64,000 bases of DNA from Izhakiella australiensis (GCF_002006995.1 NZ_MRUL01000002.1:490445-554444); one strand, 5' to 3'; shown: positions 27,292-37,317, counted from the first letter of the stretch. Notes: generated by a model from the sequence alone, not told the origin. Numbers and translations: made by a program.

Positions 27292-28362
27292 TTAGCCCTG
27301 CGGGATCTGCTGGGTGATGCAGTGGATGTTGCCACCGCCCAGCAAAATTTCACGGGCCGGCACGCCGGTGATGAGATAGTCGGGGAAGACCTGCTGTAGC
27401 AGGCTTCGCGCCAGCTCGTCGGTTTGCGCATCAAGCAGCGGGAAAATAATCTGCTGATTGCTTACCAGGTAGTTGACGTATGACGCCGCCAGCCGGTTGC
27501 CCTCGCGGCGTTCAATCGCGTTACCGCTGCTGACGCCCTGAGTTTCTTCAACGCTGACGTACAGGACCGGCGGCGCCGGCATTTTCCACACCTTCAGGCG
27601 TCGCCCACGGGCATCGACCGCCTGCTCCAGCACCGCCAGCGCGGAATGCGAACGCGCATATTGCGGATCGGCCGGATCATCGCACCAGTGCAAAATCACT
27701 TCGCCCGGACGGGCAAAGCAGCACATGTTATCGATGTGACCATCGGTTTCGTCGTTATACACCCCTTCAGGCAGCCAGATGAAATGCGTAACACCGAGAT
27801 ACTGGCTCAGCAGGCTTTCGATCTGCGACTGCGACAGATGAGGATTACGGTTAGGGTTGAGCAGACACTCAGCCGTCGTCAGCAGCGTTCCTTCGCCATC
27901 GCTGTGGATAGAACCGCCTTCCAGCACCAGTGGCGCGGCAAGGCACGGTATGTCGAGCTGCGCCAGCACCGCCGCGGCAACCTTTTCATCCTGCGACCAG
28001 TCGTCATACAGACCGCCGTTGAGGCCACCCCAGGCGTTAAACTGCCAGTCGATACCTTTGCGCTGGCCGTCAGCTGTGACCACCACCGTTGGCCCGGTAT
28101 CGCGCATCCAGGCGTCATCGCTCGGCATTTCCACCAGCGTCACCCGCGCATCCATGACTGCCCGCGCCTGCGCCATCATGGTGGACGGCACCCCCATGAA
28201 AACCGGGGTGCGCTGGCTGATAGCGGCGGCGACCGCGGCAAAAGCCTGCTGCACCGGTACGGCCTTATCGCGCCAGGTATCCGGGCGATAAGGCCACAGC
28301 ATCCATACCGCCTGCTGCGGCTCCCACTCACCGGGCATTCTTAATACGGCATTTCCAGCCAT
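27292..28362 (-). CDS. aguA: Agmatine deiminase (AguA)
   Basis: AguA converts agmatine to N-carbamoylputrescine and ammonia. The 356-residue protein begins [20 protein letters not shown], the usual start of the family. It has the deiminase motifs [11 protein letters not shown] and [33 protein letters not shown], and the catalytic cysteine in [11 protein letters not shown] near the C-terminus. The start is chosen at 28360-28362, one base after the aguB stop; the longer frame reads back through aguB. With aguB it forms the arginine-derived putrescine route. Confidence 0.96.
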   Translation of the reverse strand: MAGNAVLRMPGEWEPQQAVWMLWPYRPDTWRDKAVPVQQAFAAVAAAISQRTPVFMGVPSTMMAQARAVMDARVTLVEMPSDDAWMRDTGPTVVVTADGQRKGIDWQFNAWGGLNGGLYDDWSQDEKVAAAVLAQLDIPCLAAPLVLEGGSIHSDGEGTLLTTAECLLNPNRNPHLSQSQIESLLSQYLGVTHFIWLPEGVYNDETDGHIDNMCCFARPGEVILHWCDDPADPQYARSHSALAVLEQAVDARGRRLKVWKMPAPPVLYVSVEETQGVSSGNAIERREGNRLAASYVNYLVSNQQIIFPLLDAQTDELARSLLQQVFPDYLITGVPAREILLGGGNIHCITQQIPQG

Positions 28363-28363
28363 C

Positions 28364-29251
28364 TTACTTACTCCATGATTTGCCATCGGAAGTCGCGATG
28401 CGTCCGTACATTTCCGGACGACGGTCGCGGAACAGGCCCCAGGCCGCGCGCTGGGCGGCAATGGCGCGCAGATCAAATTCATGTACCAGCACGCACTCTT
28501 CGCTCTTCCCGGCCTGGGCGACCAGCGCACCGGTCTGATCGGCGATAAAAGAGGAGCCGTAAAAGGTCATTTCCAGCCCGTCGACATATTTGCTGGCTTC
28601 GGTGCCAATGCGGTTAGAAGCGATGACCGGTACCAGATTGGCTGCGGCATGGCCCTGCTGGACCCGGGTCCAGTGCGGCTGGCTGTCTATTTCCGGATAG
28701 GCCGGTTCGGATCCGATCGCCGTTGGATAGAAAATAACTTCCGCCCCCATCAGCGCCAGGCTGCGGGCCGTTTCAGGGAACCACTGGTCCCAGCAAATGC
28801 CAACGCCGACTTTAGCATAGCGGGTCTGCCATACCTTAAAGCCGCTGTCGCCGGGTACGAAGAACTGCTTCTCCTGATAAGCCGGGCCGTTCGGAATATG
28901 GGTTTTACGGTAGGTATCCAGCACGCTGCCATCAGCATCAATCATGACCAGCGAGTTGTAATAGGCATTGTTAGCACGTTCAAAGAGGCTCAGCGGCAGC
29001 ACGACCTGCAGCTCAGCCGCCAGCGCGGAGAAATGCTTAATTAACGGGCTGTTATCAACTTCTTCAGCCAGCGCGTAGTGTTCCGGGCTCTGGTCGATAC
29101 AGAAATAAGGCGCGGCAAACAGCTCCTGGATCAGAATGATTTGCGCGCCCTGCGCGTGGGCCTGCCTGACCAGCTTCTCAGCGTTTTGAACGTTTTTCGG
29201 CAGATCCCAGCTGCACGCCATCTGGGTTGCAGCGACTGTTACTTTGGTCAT
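28364..29251 (-). CDS. aguB: N-carbamoylputrescine amidase (AguB)
   Basis: AguB is a nitrilase-superfamily amidase that releases putrescine from N-carbamoylputrescine. The 295-residue protein has the complete Glu-Lys-Cys triad: [13 protein letters not shown] (Glu), [12 protein letters not shown] (Lys) and [15 protein letters not shown] (Cys). The start is the ATG in GGGCCTTATGACC with a GAGGG ribosome site; a slightly longer frame exists. It is the first gene of the aguBA pair and ends one base before the aguA start. Confidence 0.96.
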   Translation of the reverse strand: MTKVTVAATQMACSWDLPKNVQNAEKLVRQAHAQGAQIILIQELFAAPYFCIDQSPEHYALAEEVDNSPLIKHFSALAAELQVVLPLSLFERANNAYYNSLVMIDADGSVLDTYRKTHIPNGPAYQEKQFFVPGDSGFKVWQTRYAKVGVGICWDQWFPETARSLALMGAEVIFYPTAIGSEPAYPEIDSQPHWTRVQQGHAAANLVPVIASNRIGTEASKYVDGLEMTFYGSSFIADQTGALVAQAGKSEECVLVHEFDLRAIAAQRAAWGLFRDRRPEMYGRIATSDGKSWSK

Positions 29252-29348
29252 AAGGCCCTCTTTTGCCATACGGTTAAATAAATGTCAGTGATAAAAACGG
29301 CCGAAAAGCATCATGGCTCGCGGTGCAGGTCCTTATGCGGCCAGTGTT

Positions 29349-29377
29349 GGCTGCACGCGTTATACACGGGTGCAGCC
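29349..29377. repeat. Inverted repeat in the gap before aguB
   Basis: GGCTGCAC and GTGCAGCC are perfect eight-base arms around a 13-base loop. It lies about 100 bases upstream of the aguB start, in a 283-base gap between aguB and the flippase gene; it could be an operator or a hairpin. Confidence 0.4.
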
Positions 29378-29504
29378 CCGTTGCCAATACGTGGCTAAAA
29401 GAAAAAGCACCAAGCCCGCAACGGCCGATGCTCTCAGAGAAAGTGTAATACCCGCAGAGGCTATCTGCTGGAAAAAGAAGTGAATATCATTGCGTTGCGC
29501 AGTG

Positions 29505-29534
29505 CGGCGGCCGCAGAGCGCGGCCGCCGTTTTA
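29505..29534. terminator. GC-rich hairpin at the end of the flippase gene
   Basis: CGGCGGCCGC pairs perfectly with GCGGCCGCCG over a five-base loop and is followed on the plus strand by TTTT. It abuts the flippase stop codon (minus strand), so it probably marks that transcript's end. Confidence 0.6.
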
Positions 29535-30839
29535 TCAGGCGTTTTCACCCTGAGAGGTTTCAAGAACCGCCGCCGGGTCGCGCGCCAGATACTCTTTCAG
29601 GATACCGTGTTTCGCCATCAGCCAGACCACACCGGCAAAGACCAAAAACTCGGCCAGCACCAGCGAACTGGCAGCACCTATTGCACCGAACTGCCACGCC
29701 AGCAGGCCACACACCGGCAGGTTGATCAATCCGGCAGCCAGCATCACGTACATGCGCTGACGCGCCAGTCCGTGAGGGATGAGAATTTGCAGACCGGCCG
29801 GATAGCTGACGTTGCCGAAGATAAAACCACAGACGGCAATGCGCAGCACGTTGGCCGATTCATGGAATTCCGGTCCCAGCAGGATGCGCACGATAAGGTC
29901 GGCAAAGCAGAAGGTAAACAGCACGATAAACAGGCTGATAAGAAACGAAAAAGAGATACTTTTACGGGTTGAAGCAATCGCCGCCGCGCGGTCACGGTGA
30001 AACAGAAAGCTGACGCGCGGGAAGAAGGCGTTACCAATCTGTTCGGGCAGCGAGTTCGCCGCCTTTTTCAGCCGGTCAGCGCCGTTATACAGGCCGACCA
30101 TATAGGTGCTGGTGACGCTGGCGAGAATCAATACGTTGATGTTGTTAAACATGTTGGCGCCGAAAATCGCCAGAAAAACATGTACGCTATCTTTGATTCG
30201 CTGCCAGATTTCCGCAGGCTCGAAGCGATAAAAACCAATCACCCGCATCCTGACCACGAACACCAGGGTTATCAGGGCGGAAATAATCATCGTCAGCCCG
30301 GGGATCAGCGCCGCCAGCCAGGTATCATCCGGGCCTTTCACCAGCAGGAAGGTCAGCGGAATTGAACAAAACTGGCCGATGGTGGAAATTATCGCCGTTT
30401 TACCCAGCTTCTCATAACCCTGCATCAGCCAGCCAAATGAAAACAGGCCACCGAACAGCACCGTCGAATTTGCCAGCACGATGAAAAACAGGTGATGCCA
30501 CTGAGGACGGAACCAGGTAGCCAGCAACAGGACCGACAGCGTTGAGCAACCCATCAGCAGCTTGGCGTTAAATGTTGACCAGAACAGCTGGGTCACCCGC
30601 GCGGGATCGTCGCGGTGGTGCGCGATATCTTTGGTGGTGTAGACGTTAAAACCCCAGTCTGAAATCGTACTGCAATACATCACGCAGGCAAGGCCCAGCG
30701 CCAACAGCCCCATATGTTCCACGCCCAGTACGCGGGCCAGATAGGGCAGCGTAACCAGCGGGAAAATAAATGAAGCCCCGCGATATGCCAGCAGCGATAA
30801 TATATTTATCACCAGACCTTTATCGAAAACTTTAGCCAT
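29535..30839 (-). CDS. Wzx-type polysaccharide flippase
   Basis: A 434-residue, strongly hydrophobic protein with about 12 membrane segments, of the MOP/Wzx superfamily that flips lipid-linked oligosaccharides or related glycolipids across the inner membrane. Typical features are FPLVTLPYLARVLGVEHMG near the N-terminus, SDWGFNVYTTKDIA, and YNGADRLKKAANSLPEQIGNAFFPRVS in the middle. It follows a GT2 glycosyltransferase gene by 29 bases on the same strand, so the two likely act together. No polymerase or sugar-nucleotide genes are nearby. Confidence 0.85.
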   Translation of the reverse strand: MAKVFDKGLVINILSLLAYRGASFIFPLVTLPYLARVLGVEHMGLLALGLACVMYCSTISDWGFNVYTTKDIAHHRDDPARVTQLFWSTFNAKLLMGCSTLSVLLLATWFRPQWHHLFFIVLANSTVLFGGLFSFGWLMQGYEKLGKTAIISTIGQFCSIPLTFLLVKGPDDTWLAALIPGLTMIISALITLVFVVRMRVIGFYRFEPAEIWQRIKDSVHVFLAIFGANMFNNINVLILASVTSTYMVGLYNGADRLKKAANSLPEQIGNAFFPRVSFLFHRDRAAAIASTRKSISFSFLISLFIVLFTFCFADLIVRILLGPEFHESANVLRIAVCGFIFGNVSYPAGLQILIPHGLARQRMYVMLAAGLINLPVCGLLAWQFGAIGAASSLVLAEFLVFAGVVWLMAKHGILKEYLARDPAAVLETSQGENA

Positions 30840-30868
30840 TAGCTATCAACCTCTATCGTGACCAAATG

Positions 30869-31846
30869 TCATGCCGCTTTTTTGTAGCCACGCTTAATTC
30901 GGATTAAATTAGAATACACTTGCGGTTTGTTTAGCAGTAACCAGTCAACCACACCGCCTGGTTTCAGATTTTTTCCCAGAGAATAAATAGCCTCAGTGAC
31001 GTAATTCGGCACCGGCGTTCCGTTTGCCAGCGACAGATGAATCATCAGGCGGAACGAATGGAGCAGATACAGCTGGCGCAGCTGACGTAGCTCCTGTTCA
31101 TCAGTCACCAGCTCATTAAGTTTGTCGTAGCTTTCAATGAAGGCTTCATAACGACGACGGAAAAAGGCATCGCCTTTGGTACTGTTGGTCAACGATCCCT
31201 GACGAACGCGCTGGCGATAATAGATATTACGGCTGACCCAGGCGTGGCGGGTACGCAAAAACGCCTCCAGCGTGTAAGCGTGATCCTCATGCAGTCGGGC
31301 AACGTATTTCATCTGATAATCAACGATCACCTGGCGGCGCAGCACATAATTCCAGGTGGCAGAGGTATAGGCGCCGCTGCGCAGCAAATCACAGAGCACG
31401 CTACGCGAGGGAAGCTGACCAAACTGGTGGTGTTCAACTTTCGACCAGGTCTGCGTGGGATTATCATCATCAAACATCAATGAGTTAAAACAAAACAGCT
31501 CCAGATCCGGGTGCTGACTGGCAACCTGGCTCAGCTCAGCAAAAAAGCCATCGCAAACAATGTCGTCGGGATCGCAGCAGAAAATGAACTCGCCTTCGGC
31601 CATGGCAATGCCGGTATCACGCGCATTGCCCAGGCCACCGTTAGGGATGGTGACGATCTTCACATGCGGGTAGTCGGCATAATGTTTCTCCAGCAATGTC
31701 AGGGTACTATCGGTGGAGCCATCGTTAATGACGATCAGTTCATTCGGCGCAGGAATTTGTGCCAGTAATGAATCCAGACATTCAACGATGTATTTCTCAA
31801 CGTTATAAGCAGGCAGGATCACCGACAACAAAGGTTGCGTTGCCAT
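30869..31846 (-). CDS. Family 2 glycosyltransferase
   Basis: A 325-residue GT-A fold glycosyltransferase. Residues 1-110 carry the GT2 signature: LLSVILPAYNVEKYIVECLDSL, ELIVINDGSTDSTL, IPNGGLGNARDTGIAMAEGEF and the metal-binding CDPDDIV. The C-terminal half includes LHEDHAYTLEAFLRT, where the ED pair probably holds the catalytic base, and is otherwise of unknown specificity. It is the first gene of a two-gene unit with the Wzx-like flippase. The sugar donor and acceptor cannot be deduced. Confidence 0.9.
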   Translation of the reverse strand: MATQPLLSVILPAYNVEKYIVECLDSLLAQIPAPNELIVINDGSTDSTLTLLEKHYADYPHVKIVTIPNGGLGNARDTGIAMAEGEFIFCCDPDDIVCDGFFAELSQVASQHPDLELFCFNSLMFDDDNPTQTWSKVEHHQFGQLPSRSVLCDLLRSGAYTSATWNYVLRRQVIVDYQMKYVARLHEDHAYTLEAFLRTRHAWVSRNIYYRQRVRQGSLTNSTKGDAFFRRRYEAFIESYDKLNELVTDEQELRQLRQLYLLHSFRLMIHLSLANGTPVPNYVTEAIYSLGKNLKPGGVVDWLLLNKPQVYSNLIRIKRGYKKAA

Positions 31847-32330
31847 AAAATACCCCTAAGAAGTTATCAAATTTAGTCTCAGATCAAATTATCCCCAGTT
31901 ATTTTCTGGCGCGTCAACACTCAAGCATAATTACGCTGCTGATTAGGATAATGCTTAATAACGTGACAGCGGTCAGTTACAAAAGAGTGACATCCTGTTT
32001 AAATGGATAAATAATCGTACGCGCGCACCGGGAAAATAGAAAAGAGAATATATTTCCTGTTGATTTAAACCTGAATTAAAAAAAAGAATCCGCATTATTC
32101 CGATAATGCTTTTTTTCGGATTAATACCAACTTTCGTTAACAACCAGCCAAATTTCAGACAGAAAATAGCCATCCCAACGCCTCTGTCACCCAATGGTCA
32201 AAAAGCATCCTCCGTCGTCCGGCAAGACTTTTCTATTGTCCTCACTGCGCGCGGCGCCCTCACGAGTGCCTGGCGGTTTTTGTGCTAGTCTGATGGTACC
32301 CGGCATAACTCATTTCGGACATGCAAAACC
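31847..32330. other. Intergenic region between GT2 and the GGDEF-EAL gene
   Basis: This AT-rich gap of 484 bases must contain the divergent promoters. I see no conserved open frame. A nine-codon open frame (32321-32350) runs across the start of the GGDEF-EAL gene. Confidence 0.5.
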
Positions 32331-34496
32331 TTGTTGATAAAAATAACTAACAGCTTTCGCAGCCATTTCATTCGTGAGATTTTACTCCCGCTGGTTGCCG
32401 TGTTGGTTATTACCTTTATCGCCGCCAGCGCCACCTTATCCTGGGCCACCGTAAAAAATAATCAGGATGCGTTGAAAGTTCAGCATGGCATCATCCACGC
32501 ATCTTTGCTGCAAAGCGCCGAAGAGATGCGCCAACAGCAGCAAAGTCTGGCCCAATGGCGGTTGCTCATAGAGCATCTGCAAGCCGCCTCCCTTGACGTC
32601 CCCTGGATGGATGAAAATATCGGCGGCTGGCTGTCGCAGATGTTTAACCATCAGTTGGTATACATACTGAGTGCCGGGCAGCAGATACGTTATCGCTGGG
32701 AGCGGCCAGGAATGGCAGCGAATGGATACGCTGACGAAGTAGTAGAGAACGCCCGACGCTGGCAAGCTGACGCCCCTGCCATTCAGCCGCTACAGCGCGT
32801 CGCGCTAATCCGTTTAGGCGGCCGCCCGGCGATGCTGGCGGTCAGTAGCATCGGCGCGTCCAGCGATCCGCGCAATGCCGATCTGCTGATTAGCGTGCGT
32901 TTTATCGACGCTGATTATTTGCAAGCGCTTAGCGAACGCAGCCATCTGCAAGGGTTGCGGATTATCGAAGACGGCAATCCCCTGCCTCTTCCTGCACGCT
33001 ATACCTTACGTAATCTTCAGGGACAAGCGGTCGGCGTGCTCAGCTGGCAGCCCGACAAGCCCGGCAGCCGGATGCTGCGTTTTATCGGTCCGGTGGTGCT
33101 GGTGGTGGTCATCATCATTACGATAATCTGCATCGTGATGATACGCCGCCTGTGGCTTTCCTCGCTGCGGCTCTCCAGCACCCTGTTGCAACTTAGCGCC
33201 AGCGAAGCGCAGGCCCAGCACATCGCCTTTCATGACGTTCTGACCGGCTTGCCAAACCGGGCGCTGGTTGAAAACCGGCTTAATCATAGCCTGCTTGCTG
33301 CCCAGAAGCAGAGCGTCGCCCTGCTGTTGCTCGATCTCGATCGTTTTAAAAACGTTAACGATACTTTCGGCCATCACGCCGGTGACAGCCTGATCGTTGA
33401 GGTCGCGAACCGCCTGCTCCCGCTGGTCAACAACGTGGATACGGTTGGCCGCCTGGGCGGCGATGAGTTCGTTATCATTTACCACCCGGAAAAAAGCGCA
33501 CGCAGCGTGGCGCTGCTGTGCCAGAACATTATTGATGCGCTGAACCGCCCCTTTATGCTACTGGGGAACGAAGCCTGGGTTGGCGTGAGCATTGGCGTGG
33601 CCATCGCTCCGCAGGATGCAGTCGATCGTCAGGAAATGATGCGTAAGGCTGATATCGCCTTGTATGAAGCGAAGCATCAGGGGCGCGGGCAGTGCTGCCT
33701 GTTTGCCGCCCGGATGGATGAGTCGATCAAAACGCGCCAGCTTATGGCATCAGAACTGCGTCAGGCTCTGCAGCAGGAAAAACTGCAGGTCTATTATCAG
33801 CCGCTAATGAATATTGACGGCAGCCGGGTTATGGGGCTGGAAGCGCTGCTGCGCTGGCATCATCCGGGAAAAGGCTTTGTTCCGCCCGCCGAGTTTATTC
33901 CCATTGCCGAAGAAACCGGCCAAATCGTGCAGCTTGGCGAGTGGGTGCTGCGCGAAGCTTGCCGCGTCGCCCGCCAGTGGCCGCAGCTTAGCATCGCGGT
34001 CAACGTGTCGCCGATACAGTTCCGCTCCGCGGGCTTTGTTGAGCGCATTAGCGAAATTGTGCGCAGCGAGCAGGCGGACAGCCAACAAATTGAGCTGGAG
34101 ATCACCGAAGGGGTATTGATGGATGACACCCAGGAAGCGAAGGTCATTATTGATGGTTTACGCGCTGCGGGCTTTCGCATTGCGCTGGATGATTTTGGTA
34201 CCGGCTATTCCAGCCTCAACTATCTTAGCCACTTTCCGGTCGATAAAATTAAAATCGATCGCTCTTTTATTCAGTCGCTGGACAGCGGTGAAAATGCAAC
34301 GGCAATTATAGAATCAGTGGTCAAGCTGGGCCATGCGATGGGGTTGACCGTTACTGCTGAAGGGGTAGAAACCAGCAGCCAGATGAGCGCACTCGCCGAA
34401 GCGGGCTGTAACCAGCTGCAGGGCTATCTGTTTTCAGAGGCAATCCCCCCCGACAGGATCGCCAGTCTGCTAAGCTCTGGTGATTATTCGGGATAA
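32331..34496 (+). CDS. Membrane GGDEF-EAL c-di-GMP enzyme
   Basis: A 721-residue inner-membrane signalling protein. A membrane helix near residues 16-36 and a second near 251-272 enclose a periplasmic sensor. The GGDEF domain (DVLTGLPNRALVENRL, GRLGGDEFVII) and EAL domain (GLEALLRWHHP, IAVNVSP, LEITEGVLMD, LDDFGTGYSSLNYL, VDKIKIDRSFI, TVTAEGVET) both keep catalytic motifs. There is no RxxD product-inhibition motif before GGDEF (the residues read NNVD). The only possible starts in this frame are TTG codons, as a TAG lies upstream with no ATG or GTG after it before the first membrane helix. Confidence 0.92.
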   Translation: MLIKITNSFRSHFIREILLPLVAVLVITFIAASATLSWATVKNNQDALKVQHGIIHASLLQSAEEMRQQQQSLAQWRLLIEHLQAASLDVPWMDENIGGWLSQMFNHQLVYILSAGQQIRYRWERPGMAANGYADEVVENARRWQADAPAIQPLQRVALIRLGGRPAMLAVSSIGASSDPRNADLLISVRFIDADYLQALSERSHLQGLRIIEDGNPLPLPARYTLRNLQGQAVGVLSWQPDKPGSRMLRFIGPVVLVVVIIITIICIVMIRRLWLSSLRLSSTLLQLSASEAQAQHIAFHDVLTGLPNRALVENRLNHSLLAAQKQSVALLLLDLDRFKNVNDTFGHHAGDSLIVEVANRLLPLVNNVDTVGRLGGDEFVIIYHPEKSARSVALLCQNIIDALNRPFMLLGNEAWVGVSIGVAIAPQDAVDRQEMMRKADIALYEAKHQGRGQCCLFAARMDESIKTRQLMASELRQALQQEKLQVYYQPLMNIDGSRVMGLEALLRWHHPGKGFVPPAEFIPIAEETGQIVQLGEWVLREACRVARQWPQLSIAVNVSPIQFRSAGFVERISEIVRSEQADSQQIELEITEGVLMDDTQEAKVIIDGLRAAGFRIALDDFGTGYSSLNYLSHFPVDKIKIDRSFIQSLDSGENATAIIESVVKLGHAMGLTVTAEGVETSSQMSALAEAGCNQLQGYLFSEAIPPDRIASLLSSGDYSG

Positions 34497-35911
34497 ACCG
34501 TGGCGGTTAACACCTTGTCGCGGCGACGGTTTACCACCAGCCAACACAAGGCGGTAAAGACCCAGCCAATAATCCACGAAATATCATTTTCATCAAATAT
34601 CCACACCAGCGGGCCGCTGAAAAATCCGTTAGATACAAACGGCAGCTGCACCAGTACGCCCACCGTGTAGGTCGCGATGCCCTTCAGATTCCAGCGACCA
34701 TAGCGCCCGTCCGGATCGGCCAGCGCCGGGATATCCACGTGTCCGCGGCTGATAAAATAATAATCCATCAGGTTCATCGCACTCCAGGGTACGAAGAATG
34801 CCAGTAAAAACAGCAGAAACTGAGTGAACGCTTTGAGAAATGAGGGCTCTCCCAGCATAGCGATCGCACAGGAAATCAGCACCATCAGAACAATAAACAG
34901 CAGCCGTCCGCGTGGTGATATCGCGGTTGTACGGCGGAAGCCGCAAACGATGGTGGTAATCGACATAAAGCTGCCGTAGGCGTTAAGGGTGGTAAAGGTT
35001 ACTTTGCCAAAGCAAATGGCAAGATACAGCACCATCGCCATCGCCCCGGTTGAACCCAGCCCGACAATATAGCCAACCTCATTGCCGGAAAAAGCCTTGC
35101 CCGCCAGCGCCGCAGCCACCACGCCCAGCGTCATGGATGCCTGGGTGCCCAGGGTGGTGCCGGCGAATACCGCAAAGAAGGTTTTGCCGGAAGAAAAGTT
35201 ACGCGGCAGATAGCGCGAATAGTCAGAAACATAGGGACAAAAGGCGATTTGCCATGACGAAGAGAGCGACGCCGCCAGTAAAAACATCGGCAGCGAAAAA
35301 TGCCGGTTAGCCAGCAGCGAACTCAGGTCATTTTCCATCAGCAGTCGGGCAAACAGATAGATAAACGTCAGCACGCCAACCACGCTGGCCACCTTACCCA
35401 GGCCGTGAATTAGCCGATAACCGAGCATCGCTACGCAGATGATGATCGCGCCAAAAGCGATGATGCCAATATTATCGCTGGCGCCAGTAAGATGCGCCAG
35501 CGCCTGACCGGCCAGCACCGTACCGCTGGCGGAAAAGCCGACGTACATGACGCACACCAGCAGCAGCGGGATCACCGCGCCGTAAACGCCAAACTGCGTG
35601 CGGCAGGTGATCATCTGCGGCAGACCCAGCCGCGGCCCCTGGATGGCGTGCAGCGCCATAATGCCAGCGCCGATAACCTGCCCCACCAGCAGCCCGACCA
35701 GTGACCAGACTACGTCACCGCCCAGCACCACCGCCAGCGCGCCGGTAACGATGGCGGTGATCTGTAAATTGCCACCGAACCAGAGGGTAAACTGACTGCC
35801 CGGACGTCCATGACGCTCAGCATCAGGGATATAATCAATGGAGCGGCGTTCAACCAGCCGCTTTTCCCCACGCGCCGACGGACGCGCATCATCAGATGAT
35901 GCAAACGACAT
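34484..35911 (-). CDS. NCS1-family nucleobase/cytosine permease
   Basis: A 475-residue transporter with about 12 membrane segments, of the NCS1 (cytosine/purine/allantoin) family. It starts with a hydrophilic stretch containing RRSIDYIPDAERHGRPGSQFTLWFGGNLQ, and shows LGLPQMITCRTQFGVYGAVIP, SWQIAFCPYVSDYSRYLPRN (a typical NCS1 motif) and FVPWSAMNLMDYYFISRGH. The substrate could be cytosine, another pyrimidine, a purine or allantoin. The 3' end overlaps the convergent GGDEF-EAL gene by 13 bases. Confidence 0.9.
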   Translation of the reverse strand: MSFASSDDARPSARGEKRLVERRSIDYIPDAERHGRPGSQFTLWFGGNLQITAIVTGALAVVLGGDVVWSLVGLLVGQVIGAGIMALHAIQGPRLGLPQMITCRTQFGVYGAVIPLLLVCVMYVGFSASGTVLAGQALAHLTGASDNIGIIAFGAIIICVAMLGYRLIHGLGKVASVVGVLTFIYLFARLLMENDLSSLLANRHFSLPMFLLAASLSSSWQIAFCPYVSDYSRYLPRNFSSGKTFFAVFAGTTLGTQASMTLGVVAAALAGKAFSGNEVGYIVGLGSTGAMAMVLYLAICFGKVTFTTLNAYGSFMSITTIVCGFRRTTAISPRGRLLFIVLMVLISCAIAMLGEPSFLKAFTQFLLFLLAFFVPWSAMNLMDYYFISRGHVDIPALADPDGRYGRWNLKGIATYTVGVLVQLPFVSNGFFSGPLVWIFDENDISWIIGWVFTALCWLVVNRRRDKVLTATVYPE

Positions 35912-36420
35912 AATTTAACTCCTTGCCTGTAGTAATAATGTCGCGGACGGATAGCTACGCCATCGGCGCCGGACGGCAGATAATGTGGGTGCCGCTGAGT
36001 TGTTCAGTCTTGTATAGACAACCATAAATTACGTTGCCATATTTGCTGCAGGCCAGCAAGTAACAAAACCATAACAAAAACCGATGGAAGGCGAGAATTG
36101 TGAGCGCCGCCGCGCTTTGCTATATCGTTGCCTGCCGTGGCGCGGCGATTACCATCAGGCGGGTTTCACGCTGGATAATAGCCAGCGGCAATGCCATTCT
36201 CATCGTCCGCTTAATCCTCAGACGGCGGCGCTAACGTACCGCCTGTGCGGCAAAAATTACCGCCACGGCCTCATAACGTTTACTGAGGGCCGATAACGGA
36301 GGGTAATAAGCGGACAAAATTTAAAAAAAACCGCGCTTTCCCCGCGCAAGCGCGGCAATTCATGTCATGATATTCAGGTGATATAGCAAGCGTTCATCGG
36401 GAGAGCGTAAGGAAAGCGAG
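35912..36420. other. Intergenic region between the NCS1 permease and DMT exporter
   Basis: This 509-base gap is divergent and holds a minus-strand terminator at 36323-36355 but no convincing gene. Near 36014-36025, TTGTATAGACAA is an imperfect dyad with four-base arms; I cannot name its regulator. Confidence 0.5.
36323..36355 (-). terminator. Orphan minus-strand terminator
   Basis: On the minus strand CCGCGCTT, a nine-base loop, AAGCGCGG and eight T residues form an ideal rho-independent terminator. No minus-strand gene ends here; the next minus-strand gene (NCS1 permease) starts 412 bases downstream. Confidence 0.8.
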
Positions 36421-37317
36421 GTGGCGGTACGGCATTTTTTTCTCATTCTGTTAGTGGTTTCCATCTGGGCATTTAATAACGTCGCGGTGAAATGGGGGCT
36501 GCTGGAAATACCGCCGCTGTTTCTCACCCTGATGCGCTTTGTGGTGGTGGCTGTGTTACTGGTGCCTTTTACCCGCATCACCCGCAGACAGCTCCCCTAT
36601 TTGCTGACGCTGGGTTTTACCTTCGGCTTTATGCATTTTTCCCTGCTGTTCGTCGGCATGAAATATACCGATGCGGGTACCGGCGCGGTGATTGTGCAGA
36701 TGGGAACCCCGATAGCCATGGTGCTGGCAATGGTGGTGCTGCAGGAGCGGCTGAAGCCAGTGCAACTATTTGGTATCGCCATTTCACTGAGCGGCGTAGC
36801 GGTACTCAGCGGCAGCCCGACCATTCCGGCCTGGTGGGTACTGTGTCTGCTGCTGTGCAGCGCCAGCGGCTGGGCTATCAGCAACCTGGTGGTGAAAAAA
36901 ACCCCGGCTATCCATCCGCTGGCGATGACCGGCTGGATGGCGCTGTTTGCAATACCAATCGTCGGCCTGACCAGCCTGAGTCAGGAAACCCACCAGCTGT
37001 ACGCCCTCAGCCACGCCAGCTGGCGTGGCTGGTTCGGCATTCTCTACAGCGCGATTTTCTCTTCAATCATCGCCTACTCACTGTGGTACGGCATGCTGAG
37101 AACCTATAACATCAATCTGATCATGCCCTACTCCCTGCTGACGCCGGTGTTTTCGGTAATCATGGGCGTGGTTATTCTCGGCGACAGCATGAACCAGTTT
37201 AAAATCTGCGGTTCGCTGCTGGTGATGCTCGGCACCGCCATTGCGGTTATTAATTTGCGCAGCCTGAAGATGCATGCTCGCTTTCCACGGCTGCGACGCG
37301 GCCGAAGTGGGCGCTGA
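36421..37317 (+). CDS. EamA/DMT-family exporter
   Basis: A 298-residue membrane protein with ten predicted helices made of two EamA repeats, as in the drug/metabolite transporter superfamily. Recognisable segments are VVSIWAFNNVAVKWGLLEIPPLF, LRFVVVAVLLVPF and FVGMKYTDAGTGAVIVQMGTP in the first half, with SSIIAYSLWYGMLRTYN and LLTPVFSVIMGVVILGD in the second. Many such proteins, including E. coli EamA, export amino acids or their metabolites. The start is a GTG at 36421 with AAGGAA upstream. The substrate is unknown. Confidence 0.88.
   Translation: MAVRHFFLILLVVSIWAFNNVAVKWGLLEIPPLFLTLMRFVVVAVLLVPFTRITRRQLPYLLTLGFTFGFMHFSLLFVGMKYTDAGTGAVIVQMGTPIAMVLAMVVLQERLKPVQLFGIAISLSGVAVLSGSPTIPAWWVLCLLLCSASGWAISNLVVKKTPAIHPLAMTGWMALFAIPIVGLTSLSQETHQLYALSHASWRGWFGILYSAIFSSIIAYSLWYGMLRTYNINLIMPYSLLTPVFSVIMGVVILGDSMNQFKICGSLLVMLGTAIAVINLRSLKMHARFPRLRRGRSGR

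Noticed and set aside
36014..36025. TTGTATAGACAA as a HutC/GntR operator
   Set aside because: The arms are only four bases and no such regulator gene is adjacent, so I cannot assign it.
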